Below are positions 53,608-61,325 of a stretch of 64,000 bases of DNA, one piece after another. A program made the translations under genes and the position numbers. Source of the stretch: Aureimonas sp. ME7 (lineage in GTDB: Bacteria; Pseudomonadota; Alphaproteobacteria; Rhizobiales; Rhizobiaceae); NCBI RefSeq assembly GCF_903970965.1, contig NZ_CAJCKW010000001.1:620001-684000 (forward strand), read 5' to 3'. Under the pieces are notes generated by a model. That model was given only the letters and a program-made list of their open reading frames with translations. It did not search any database and was not told where the DNA came from. Within the stretch, counting starts at the first letter, position 1; every line of letters starts with the position of its first letter.

Positions 53608-55105
53608 TCTCGTCTCCAACCTCGCGACCGGCTTCTCGGTCGCGCTCACGCCGCTGAACCTTTGCCTGGCCTTCCTCGGCTGCCTGATCGGAACGCTGAT
53701 CGGCGTCCTTCCTGGCATCGGCCCTATAGCGACCATCGCCATGCTGCTCCCGATCACCTTCGGCATCGAGCCGACGGGCGCCCTGATCATGCTGGCAGGC
53801 ATCTACTACGGCGCGCAGTACGGCGGCTCCACGACGGCGATCCTCATCAACATCCCGGGCGAGGCCACCTCGGTCGTCACCGCCCTCGACGGCTACCAGA
53901 TGGCCCGCCAAGGCCGTGCCGGCGTGGCGCTCGGCATCGCGGCGATCGGGTCCTTCATCGCCGGGACGGTGGCGACCTTCCTGATCGCGGGCCTGAGCGC
54001 GCCGCTGACGGGCGTCGCCCTCGTCTTCGGGCCGAGCGAGTACTTCGCCCTCATGATCCTCGGCCTCATCTTCGCGGTCGTCCTCGCCCGCGGCTCGGTC
54101 GTGAAGGCGGTCGCGATGATCCTTCTCGGGATCCTCCTGTCTACCGTCGGCACCGACATCGAGACGGGCGAGCAGCGCCTGACCTTGGACTTCGAGTTCC
54201 TCATCGACGGCCTCGACTTCGCCGTCCTCGCCATGGGCCTGTTCGGCATCGCCGAGGTCCTGCGCAACCTCGACCACAACGAGACGCGGGACCTCGTGCA
54301 GACGAAGGTCGGACGCCTCCTGCCGAGCATGCAGGAGTTCAGGACCTCCATCGGCCCGATCCTTCGCGGCACGGGTCTCGGCTCGATCCTCGGGATCCTC
54401 CCCGGAAGCGGCGCCGTGCTCGGTCCCTTCGCGTCCTACGCGCTCGAGAAGAAGATCGCGGCCGAGCCGGCGAGGTTCGGCCGGGGCGCCATCGAGGCAG
54501 TCGCGGGGCCGGAGGCGGCGAACAACGCGGGCGCCCAGACCTCGTTCATTCCGCTCCTCACCCTCGGCATCCCCTCGAACGCCGTCATGGCGCTGATGAT
54601 CGGGGCCATGGCCGTGCACGGCATCGTGCCCGGTCCGCAGGTCATGACGAGCAACCCGATGCTGTTCTGGGGCATGATCGCCTCGATGTGGATCGGCAAC
54701 CTGATGCTGCTCGTCATCAACCTGCCACTCATTGGCATCTGGGTGCGCCTGCTGAAGGTGCCCTACAGGGTCCTGTTCCCGGCGATCCTCCTGTTTTGCT
54801 CGATCGGCATCTACTCGGTGAACTCGTCGACCATGGACGTTCTCCTGATCGGCGTGCTGGGTCTTGCGGGCTACGTCCTCATCAAGCTCGACTTCGATCC
54901 CGCGCCGCTCGTCCTCGGCTTCGTCCTCGGCGACCTCATCGAGGAGAACCTCCGCCGCGCGCTGCTCCTTTCGCGCGGGTCGGTGGCGAGCCTTGTGGAA
55001 AGCCCGATCAGCGCGATCCTCCTGCTCGTCGCCGCCCTGATCCTCGCGCTCGCCGTCCTGCCGAACATCCGCCAGCGCCGCGACGAGGTCTTCGTCGACG
55101 ACTGA
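53600..55105 (+). CDS. tctA: Tripartite tricarboxylate transporter large permease TctA-like
   Basis: Membrane permease of 501 residues with about 11-12 segments. Family motifs are GTLIGVLPGIGPIATIAMLL, GIYYGAQYGGSTTAILINIP, LGILPGSGAVLGPFASYALE, AQTSFIPLLTLGIPSN and GMIASMWIGNLML. The repeated LPGxG hairpins are characteristic of TctA. It is the only complete TctA in the window, so it may also serve the other binding proteins. Confidence 0.95.
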   Translation: MVDLVSNLATGFSVALTPLNLCLAFLGCLIGTLIGVLPGIGPIATIAMLLPITFGIEPTGALIMLAGIYYGAQYGGSTTAILINIPGEATSVVTALDGYQMARQGRAGVALGIAAIGSFIAGTVATFLIAGLSAPLTGVALVFGPSEYFALMILGLIFAVVLARGSVVKAVAMILLGILLSTVGTDIETGEQRLTLDFEFLIDGLDFAVLAMGLFGIAEVLRNLDHNETRDLVQTKVGRLLPSMQEFRTSIGPILRGTGLGSILGILPGSGAVLGPFASYALEKKIAAEPARFGRGAIEAVAGPEAANNAGAQTSFIPLLTLGIPSNAVMALMIGAMAVHGIVPGPQVMTSNPMLFWGMIASMWIGNLMLLVINLPLIGIWVRLLKVPYRVLFPAILLFCSIGIYSVNSSTMDVLLIGVLGLAGYVLIKLDFDPAPLVLGFVLGDLIEENLRRALLLSRGSVASLVESPISAILLLVAALILALAVLPNIRQRRDEVFVDD

Positions 55106-55188
55106 ACGCGAGCGTGCCAGCCAGCACGGGACGCCGCAGGCTGCCCGGAAGCGACACCACAAGACATCACCGACAGGGAGGAAACGAC

Positions 55189-56202
55189 ATGGTCCATGAA
55201 GCGAGAAGGGCGGGCGTCGAAGTAAGCCGCCGCACGGTACTGGGCGGGGCGGCCGCAATTGCCGCCGGCTTCTTCGCCAAGCCGTTCGCGGCGCTCGCGC
55301 AGGAGTATCCCACGCGCAACGTCACCCTCATCGTGCCGTTCACGCCCGGCGGCTCGACGGACATCCTGGCCCGCCTCCTCGGCCAGGAGCTGGAGAAGAC
55401 GCTCGGACAGCCGATCGTCGTGGAGTCCCGTCCGGGCGGTGGCGGCTCCGTCGGCGTCGGTTTCGTCGCCCGCGCCAACCCGGACGGCTACACGCTCGTC
55501 ATGGGGCACATCGGCTCGCTGGCCGTCGCCCCGAGCCTCTACCCGAAGCTGCCCTACGACCCGGTCAAGAGCCTCTCGCCCATCAGCGGGATCGCGAAGG
55601 TCCACAACATGCTGGTCGTCAACCCGTCCGTCCCGGCGCAGAACCTTTCCGAACTCGTAGCCTACGCCAAGGCCAATCCCGGCAAGCTGAACTACGCCTC
55701 TGGCGGCAAGGGCAGCGCCGCCCACATCGCCATGGTCGCGCTCTGCGACGCGGCGGGCATCCAGATGACCCACGTCCCCTACAAGGGCACGGCCCCCGCC
55801 GTGACGGACCTTCTGGGTGGACGGGTGCAACTGACCTTCACGGGCGCGCCGAACCTCATCCAGCACGTCAAGGCAGGCACGCTCCGCCCCATCGCGGTCT
55901 CGGGCGCCACGCGCCTGGCGGCCGCGCCCGACGTCCCGACCGTGGCCGAGGCCGGCTACCCCGGGTTCGAGGCCTCCCAGTGGTACGGCATCCTAGCCCC
56001 CGCCGAGACGCCCGCGCCGATCGTCGAGCGCCTCAACACCGAAATCGTCAAGGTCATGGCGTCGCCCGCGATCGCCGAACGGCTCGCGGCGGAGGGGGCA
56101 GACGTCTGGACGGACACGCCCGACGACTTCCGTGGCTTCATCGGTCAGGAGATCGTCCGCTGGGGCGACCTGATCAAGAAGGCCAGGATCCAGCCCGAGT
56201 AG
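55189..56202 (+). CDS. tctC: Tripartite tricarboxylate transporter binding protein TctC-like
   Basis: Periplasmic binding protein of 337 residues, the partner of TctB/TctA upstream. The signal region has a twin-arginine motif (VSRRTVLGGAAAIAAGFFA) and ends near AALAQ. Bug motifs are NVTLIVPFTPGGSTDILAR, SRPGGGGSVGVG, PDGYTLVMG, THVPYKGTAPAVTDLLGG and AAPDVPTVAEAGYPGFE. The ATG at 55189 has GGGAGGAAACGAC before it. The ligand is unknown; genes on both sides suggest an aromatic acid or its ring-cleavage product. Confidence 0.95.
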   Translation: MVHEARRAGVEVSRRTVLGGAAAIAAGFFAKPFAALAQEYPTRNVTLIVPFTPGGSTDILARLLGQELEKTLGQPIVVESRPGGGGSVGVGFVARANPDGYTLVMGHIGSLAVAPSLYPKLPYDPVKSLSPISGIAKVHNMLVVNPSVPAQNLSELVAYAKANPGKLNYASGGKGSAAHIAMVALCDAAGIQMTHVPYKGTAPAVTDLLGGRVQLTFTGAPNLIQHVKAGTLRPIAVSGATRLAAAPDVPTVAEAGYPGFEASQWYGILAPAETPAPIVERLNTEIVKVMASPAIAERLAAEGADVWTDTPDDFRGFIGQEIVRWGDLIKKARIQPE

Positions 56203-56223
56203 CGCGATCTCGGCCGGGACACT

Positions 56224-57426
56224 TCAACGGTTCCCGGCCGCACTCTCCAACAGGCCGACGAACTCCCGCTGGGCGTTCGTCGGCATCCAGCTCGCGCGCA
56301 GCGTCAGTCCGATGCGGCGAGAGGTGTGGGAGAGATCGACCGCCAGCGGCGTCAGGAGCCCGCGGCTGATCTCGGCCTCCACCTGGAGCCTGGAAATGCA
56401 CCCGACATGGTCGCTGATCTCCAGAAGCTCGCGCATGAGGATCATGGAGCCGGATTCGACGATGCTGGCGGGTGGGGCAATGCCCCGGAACAGGGCGTCG
56501 AAGTGGGCCCGGATCGGTGTGCCGGGCTGCGCCACCACGCAAGGGTATGCGGCCACGTCGGCCACCTCGACCCTGTTCCGGTCGGCAAGCGGATGGTGGC
56601 GTCGCGTCACCAGCGCGAGCGTGTCGGAGAACAGGTGGCGCTGCTCGACGTCGGCGATCGGGAGGGGGTCGCGCAGCGCGCCGACGAGGAAATCGATCTC
56701 GCCCCGGCGCAGACCCGCCAGGAGATCGTCGTACGGTCCCTCGACGACGTGGACGGGCAGGTTGGGCCGCATCTCCCGAAAGCGGGCAATGGCCTTCGGC
56801 AGGAGGTAGGAGCGGGAAAGCGGCATGCCCCCGATCACGATCCGTCCGGCCTCGCCGGACTGCGCGTCGGCAAGATCCGCCTCGGCCTGGTCGAGCTCGA
56901 CGAAGGCGAGGCGGGCGGCCTGCGCAAGGGCCTGTGCCGTCCGTGTCGCGACCATGCCGTAGGAGGTCCGCTCCAGGAGTGGCCGGGCCGCCTCGTGCTC
57001 GAGCTGGGAGACGGCTCGATGGACCGTCGGCTGGGCGAGGCCGAGACGCCGCGCGGCGAGGGTGAAGTTCTCCGCTTCTCGCACCGCGATCAGTGCCTGG
57101 AGCTGCGCGGTCGTCGCCGTGATCAGGAGCCTCGGCGACAACGCGGACAGGACCGGGTCGAGATGCTCGAAGGCACGCCTCACCCGAAGGGCGAGGATGT
57201 CGCCGAGCGGCGTCGCGAACAGGCCTTGCGGCGTGCGCCCGAAGAGAGGGGCGCCAGCGGTCCGTTCGAGTTTGGCGATCGCCTGCGTGACGGCAGGCTG
57301 CGTGACATGGCAGCTCTCGGCTGCCCGGGTGACCGAGTGGGTGTCGACGACCGCCAGGAAGACGCGCAGGTGACGAAGGCTGTGCCCCGCTATCAGGGTC
57401 GGCTCCCCCGCCTCTCCGCCGGTCAC
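56224..57426 (-). CDS. LysR-family regulator with duplicated N-terminal HTH
   Basis: Regulator of about 400 residues with two HTH domains: about 15-72 (HLRVFLAVVDTHSVTRAAES, TQPAVTQAIAKLERTAGAPL) and about 105-160 (QLQALIAVREAENFTLAARR, AQPTVHRAVSQLEHEAARPL). The effector domain follows. No ATG is near; the best start is GTG at 57426, overlapping the stop of the DUF1932 dehydrogenase gene as GTGA, so the two are translationally coupled. It is a paralogue of the regulator at 48715 and probably binds the shared ATAGC-N5-CTTAT motif. Confidence 0.92.
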   Translation of the reverse strand: MTGGEAGEPTLIAGHSLRHLRVFLAVVDTHSVTRAAESCHVTQPAVTQAIAKLERTAGAPLFGRTPQGLFATPLGDILALRVRRAFEHLDPVLSALSPRLLITATTAQLQALIAVREAENFTLAARRLGLAQPTVHRAVSQLEHEAARPLLERTSYGMVATRTAQALAQAARLAFVELDQAEADLADAQSGEAGRIVIGGMPLSRSYLLPKAIARFREMRPNLPVHVVEGPYDDLLAGLRRGEIDFLVGALRDPLPIADVEQRHLFSDTLALVTRRHHPLADRNRVEVADVAAYPCVVAQPGTPIRAHFDALFRGIAPPASIVESGSMILMRELLEISDHVGCISRLQVEAEISRGLLTPLAVDLSHTSRRIGLTLRASWMPTNAQREFVGLLESAAGNR

Positions 57427-58325
57427 CGGACCAAGCGCTCGATCACGCGGTCGGCCCGTTCGGCAAGCTCGTCGGAGCCCGGGGCCACCTTCAGCGTCGC
57501 CACCTCGTCCTGCCACTCGGCCGCCGCTTTCGTCATCCGGTCGGGTAGCCCGAGGTCGCGCAGCGTGGCGGCGACCTCCCGCATCTCCGCGGCACGGCGG
57601 GTCCCGTGGACCATCATGCGCTCGAAATTGTAGGCGGAGCGCGCCCGCCAGTCGAAACCGGGGTCGGAGGCCTGGAGCGAGGCAAGGACGGCGTCCTCCA
57701 CGCCCGCTCGCCGGGCCGCAAGAACGCATTCGGCGGTAAGGGCCTCGAAGCCCTTGATCATCACGGAGCGAAGCATCTTCGTCGCCGAGGCCGCGCCGAC
57801 CTCCGTTCCCGCCACATTGCCCTTCATGCCGAGACCCGAGAGGGCGCGAGCCGCCGCCTCGGCCCCCGCGCCCGACAGGAGGAGCGGCACCTTGTGGCGG
57901 GCCGGATGCACCGGGGACATCACCGCAACGTCGACGTAGGTTCCGCCCGCCCGCTCGATCAGCGCGGCGTTGCCCTGCTTTGTGGAGGGCGCGCATGAGT
58001 TGCAGTCGAGGAAGAGCGTGCCCGGCTCGATGTGGCGGGCAGCCTCCTCGGCGGCGTCCCGGGCGCGGTCGGCGGTCACAAGGCTGAACACGACGGACCG
58101 CCCGCGGGTCGCGGCGTCGGGGGCTGCCGCGCATTCTACGGCCAGGTCCTCGCAAGGACCTGTGATGCTGCTCCGCAGGGCGGGATCGAGCACCTTCTCG
58201 TCGAAGGCGGCGACCGAGATGCCGGCGGGCACGTCCGCCGCCGAGCGCCAGCCCGAGACGAAGGCGCGTGCCGCCTCGCCGAAGCCAATGAAGCCGATGT
58301 CAGGCACGTTCGTGATCGTGTCCAT
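57423..58325 (-). CDS. DUF1932/6-phosphogluconate dehydrogenase-like NAD(P) oxidoreductase
   Basis: Beta-hydroxyacid dehydrogenase-type protein of 300 residues. The N-terminal Rossmann motif is IGFIGFGEAARAFVSGW; the central region has DCNSCAPSTKQGNAALIE and YVDVAVMSPVHPARHKVPLL; a catalytic-Lys-like region is GAASATKMLRSVMIKGFEAL; the C-terminal helical domain matches DUF1932. The ATG at 58325 with a perfect GGAGGAACGC upstream was chosen over an earlier Met. It is divergent from galB. It may supply the dehydrogenase step that LigC performs in the protocatechuate 4,5-pathway, but this is inference from position. Confidence 0.88.
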   Translation of the reverse strand: MDTITNVPDIGFIGFGEAARAFVSGWRSAADVPAGISVAAFDEKVLDPALRSSITGPCEDLAVECAAAPDAATRGRSVVFSLVTADRARDAAEEAARHIEPGTLFLDCNSCAPSTKQGNAALIERAGGTYVDVAVMSPVHPARHKVPLLLSGAGAEAAARALSGLGMKGNVAGTEVGAASATKMLRSVMIKGFEALTAECVLAARRAGVEDAVLASLQASDPGFDWRARSAYNFERMMVHGTRRAAEMREVAATLRDLGLPDRMTKAAAEWQDEVATLKVAPGSDELAERADRVIERLVR

Positions 58326-58401
58326 GCGTTCCTCCGTCGGGCTGTCGCGCCGTTCCATGACGGCAAAAACTGGCAGAGGTCGATTGGCCTGAACAGGCGT
58401 T

Positions 58402-58418
58402 ATAGCTTTAACTTATGG
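58402..58418. promoter_or_regulatory. Shared operator motif ATAGC-N5-CTTATGG, site 2
   Basis: TATAGCTTTAACTTATGG lies between the divergent DUF1932/LysR and galB operons. It matches site 1 at all positions outside the five-base spacer. An overlapping inverted repeat, ATGGG-TGG-CCCAT, spans 58415-58427. Confidence 0.65.
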
Positions 58419-58492
58419 GTGGCCCATCAATCCCAATTAGCGTTGCGGCGCGATCGGCGCGACACCTCCCGGCAACGCAGGAGGAGGGATTC

Positions 58493-59227
58493 ATGACCGA
58501 TCGGAAAACGGCGCTCGTCGTCAGCGCCCACGCGGCGGACTTCGTGTGGCGATGCGGCGGGGCCATCGCGCTCCATGCCGACAAGGGTTACGAGGTCACC
58601 GTCGTCTGCCTGTCCTTCGGTGAGCGGGGCGAGTCCGCCAAGCTCTGGAAGCAGCCGGACATGACGCTCGACCGCGTCAAGGCGGCGCGCCGGGCGGAAT
58701 CGGAGAAGGCCGCGAAGGCGCTGGGCGTCCACGACCTCGTCTGCTTCGACCTCGGCGACTACCCGCTCCGCCTCAATGACGGGGACAAGGATCGCTTGGT
58801 CGACGTGATCCGCGACGTGCAGCCGTCCTTCATGCTGTGCCACTCCCAGTACGACCCCTACAACACCGACCACAGTTATGCGACGCAGGTCGCCCTCGAG
58901 TGCCGGATGATCGCGCAGGCCTGGGGCCACAAGCCCGGACAGAAGGTGCTCGGCGCCCCGCAGCTCTATCTCTTCGAGCCGCACCAGACCGAGCAGATGG
59001 GCTGGAAGCCGGACACGTTCCTCGACATCACCCCCGTCTGGGACAAGAAGCGGGCCGCCATCGAGTGCATGGAGGGGCAGGAGCACCTCTGGGAGTTCTA
59101 CACCCGTGTCGCCCAGAACCGGGCCAACCACTTCCAGCGCAACTCCGGCGGCCAGTCCGGCGGGCGGGCGTCGAAGTACGCGGAAGGCTTCCAGTCGGTC
59201 TTCCCGCGCACCGTCGACGAGCTCTGA
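58493..59227 (+). CDS. galB: 4-oxalomesaconate hydratase GalB-like (PIG-L family)
   Basis: PIG-L/LmbE-fold protein of 244 residues, similar in pattern to GalB, the gallate-pathway 4-oxalomesaconate hydratase. The zinc-site motif is SAHAADFVWRCGG (His13, Asp16); the second site is HSQYDPYNTDHSYAT, with LGAPQLYLFEPHQTEQMGW further on. The ATG at 58493 follows GGAGGAGGG. The dioxygenase and LigK genes follow in the same operon. A second, unrelated hydratase for the same reaction (LigJ) is encoded at 47546. Confidence 0.88.
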   Translation: MTDRKTALVVSAHAADFVWRCGGAIALHADKGYEVTVVCLSFGERGESAKLWKQPDMTLDRVKAARRAESEKAAKALGVHDLVCFDLGDYPLRLNDGDKDRLVDVIRDVQPSFMLCHSQYDPYNTDHSYATQVALECRMIAQAWGHKPGQKVLGAPQLYLFEPHQTEQMGWKPDTFLDITPVWDKKRAAIECMEGQEHLWEFYTRVAQNRANHFQRNSGGQSGGRASKYAEGFQSVFPRTVDEL

Positions 59228-59270
59228 GGGCCAGGGCCGCGGGAGGCGGCCGCAAGGGAGGAACGACAGC

Positions 59271-60233
59271 ATGGACGAGCAAAGCTTCGACATCGCGCAC
59301 CTCGCGCACGTGGAACTCTACACGGACCGCTTCGAGGAGAGCCTCGACTTCTTCGTCAACGTCTACGGGCTGACGCTGTCGGGGCAGGACGGGGAGTCGG
59401 CATACCTTCGAGCCTGGGACGACTACGAGTTCCACTCGCTGAAGCTCACCCGGCACCACACGACGGGCATCGGGCACATCGCCTACCGCGCGTCGTCACA
59501 GGCTGCGCTCGAGCGCCGTGTGGCGGCGATCGAGGCCAGCGGCTTCGACGTGATCGGATGGGTCGACGGCGATCCCGGGCACGGCCGCGCCTTCCGCTTC
59601 AAGGACCCGTTCGACCACGTGTTCGAGATCTACTGGGACACGGTTCGCTACGCGGCTCCCGATCACGAGCGTCCGAAGCTGAAGAACGTCGCGCAGCGCT
59701 ACCACGCGCGCGGCGCCCATCCCCGGCGGATCGACCATCTCAACCTCCTCGCCGAGGACGTGACGGAGTTCCGCCGCTTCATGGAAACGTGCCTCGGCTC
59801 GCGCGTCACCGAGATGATCCGGCTCGACAACGGGCGGCTCGGCGGCGCCTGGTTCACGATCAACAACAAGACCTACGACCTTGCCTGCACCGAGGAGCGG
59901 GGCGGCGGCCACGGGCGGCTTCACCACGTCACCTACGCCACCGACACACGCGAGGACATCCTCCGGGCGGCCGACATCTTCCTCGAGAACGGCATCCACA
60001 TCGAGACCGGGCCGCACAAGCACGCGATCCAGGGGACCTTCTTCCTCTACGTCTGGGAGCCTGCGGGAAACCGCGTCGAGCTCGCCAACTCCGGTGCCCG
60101 GCTGATCCTCGCCCCCGACTGGGAGCCTGTCGTCTGGACCGAGACGGAACGGAAGAAGGGGCAGGCCTGGGGCCTCAAGACCATCGAGACCTTCCACACC
60201 CACGGCACCCCGCCGACCAAGAAAGGACACTGA
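59271..60233 (+). CDS. Type I extradiol ring-cleavage dioxygenase (VOC, XylE-like)
   Basis: Two-domain vicinal-oxygen-chelate dioxygenase of 320 residues. The likely Fe(II) ligands His156 ([13 protein letters not shown]), His219 ([20 protein letters not shown]) and Glu270 ([14 protein letters not shown]) are in the right places, and His251 in GPHKHAIQG matches the active-site His of catechol 2,3-dioxygenase. It should cleave a catechol-type ring next to a hydroxyl. Its operon partners are GalB and LigK, which normally follow the unrelated LigB-type dioxygenases. The ATG has GGGAGGAACGACAGC upstream. The aromatic substrate is not known. Confidence 0.9.
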   Translation: MDEQSFDIAHLAHVELYTDRFEESLDFFVNVYGLTLSGQDGESAYLRAWDDYEFHSLKLTRHHTTGIGHIAYRASSQAALERRVAAIEASGFDVIGWVDGDPGHGRAFRFKDPFDHVFEIYWDTVRYAAPDHERPKLKNVAQRYHARGAHPRRIDHLNLLAEDVTEFRRFMETCLGSRVTEMIRLDNGRLGGAWFTINNKTYDLACTEERGGGHGRLHHVTYATDTREDILRAADIFLENGIHIETGPHKHAIQGTFFLYVWEPAGNRVELANSGARLILAPDWEPVVWTETERKKGQAWGLKTIETFHTHGTPPTKKGH

Positions 60234-60234
60234 G

Positions 60235-60906
60235 ATGGGCATCGTCGTCCAGAACGTCATCCGCGCCGAGCAGGCCGTGATCGACGGCCTCGCGAAGGCG
60301 GGCGTCGCCACCGTGCACGAGGCGCAGGGGCGTCGCGGCATGCTGGCGAGCCACATGCGGCCGATCTACACCGGCGCGCAGGTCGCGGGGTCGGCCGTCA
60401 CCATCTCTGCCCCTCCGGGCGACAACTGGATGCTGCATGTCGCGATCGAGCAGGTGAAGCCGGGCGACATCCTCGTGCTCGCCCCGACGAGCCCTTGCGA
60501 CAACGGCTACTTCGGCGACCTCCTCGCCACGTCCGCCGTGGCGCGCGGTTGCCGCGGCCTCGTCATCGACGCCGGGGTCCGCGACGTGCGCGACCTGACC
60601 GCCATGGGCTTCCCCGTCTGGTCGAAGGCGGTGTCGGCGCAGGGGACGGTGAAGGCGACGGTCGGCTCGGTGAACGTGCCGGTCGTCTGCGCGGGCGCGG
60701 CGATCGAGGCGGGGGACGTCATCGTCGCGGACGACGACGGCGTCTGCGTCGTCAAGCGCGCCGAGGCATCCGAGGTGCTCGCGGCCGCCGAGAAGCGGCT
60801 CGCCGCCGAGAAGGCCAAGCGCACCCGGCTCGCCGCCGGCGAACTCGGTCTCGACATCTACGGCATGCGGCCGGAACTGGAGGCCAAGGGCCTGCGCTAC
60901 GTCTGA
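60235..60906 (+). CDS. ligK: 4-carboxy-4-hydroxy-2-oxoadipate aldolase LigK-like (RraA fold)
   Basis: RraA-fold class II pyruvate aldolase of 223 residues, the usual length for LigK/ProA/GalC, which cleaves 4-carboxy-4-hydroxy-2-oxoadipate to pyruvate and oxaloacetate. Motifs are [40 protein letters not shown], and the RD metal/substrate site [19 protein letters not shown]. It starts one base after the dioxygenase stop and is the last gene of that operon. It is longer than the RraA-like protein at 25118 and clearly a separate paralogue. Confidence 0.9.
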   Translation: MGIVVQNVIRAEQAVIDGLAKAGVATVHEAQGRRGMLASHMRPIYTGAQVAGSAVTISAPPGDNWMLHVAIEQVKPGDILVLAPTSPCDNGYFGDLLATSAVARGCRGLVIDAGVRDVRDLTAMGFPVWSKAVSAQGTVKATVGSVNVPVVCAGAAIEAGDVIVADDDGVCVVKRAEASEVLAAAEKRLAAEKAKRTRLAAGELGLDIYGMRPELEAKGLRYV

Positions 60907-61143
60907 CGCGGACGGGGTGGAACACGCCTTTCCCGATACGGCTCGGCAGTCCAATTCTGGACTGGCGTCCAGATCATGTGGCGCCACGCGCGGAGCTACC
61001 GGACAGCAGCGATCGAAGCTGCTTTCGACGTGGCCGGCGAGCTCGACATCCGAGGTGTCGCGGTCGCCGGATCCGCTTCGAGCACCGCTGTGGCACGCGT
61101 CTGGACCTGTCGGCGGCCAGTCGATGTCGCGCCCGGCGCTTCC

Positions 61144-61158
61144 ATAGCAAGAACTTAT
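61144..61158. promoter_or_regulatory. Shared operator motif ATAGC-N5-CTTAT, site 3
   Basis: ATAGCAAGAACTTAT lies 168 bases upstream of the MFS start. The fixed ten bases of the motif are identical to sites 1 and 2; the two following Gs are not conserved. It links the transporter to the tandem-HTH LysR regulon. Confidence 0.6.
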
Positions 61159-61172
61159 CACGCGCACGTGAT
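61157..61172. promoter_or_regulatory. Perfect inverted repeat ATCACG-N4-CGTGAT
   Basis: A 6-base perfect inverted repeat around CGCA directly overlaps the right edge of the third shared operator. It could be a second binding site or part of an extended operator upstream of the transporter gene. Confidence 0.45.
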
Positions 61173-61325
61173 TTTGGAATGGGATGACGCGCTGAGCCGC
61201 CTAGGGTGCCACCCGGGACCAGGGAGGAAAAACGCCCGGGGAGGGTGGTCTCCCAAGGCGGCGGACGACGGAGAACTCTTCCGATGTCCGCCCGGACGCA
61301 ACCATGGCTCCCGGGAGGAAACGAC

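Larger units (their letters stand above)
60907..61325. other. 419-base intergenic region before the MFS gene
   Basis: No gene was seen. It contains the third ATAGC-N5-CTTAT site (61144) and an overlapping palindrome (61157-61172), so it is a promoter region for the transporter rather than coding sequence. Confidence 0.6.

Noticed and set aside
53546-55258. Minus-strand 570-codon open frame opposite tctA
   Set aside because: It is antisense to an unmistakable TctA membrane protein; the charged, repetitive sequence is a by-product of GC-rich codons.
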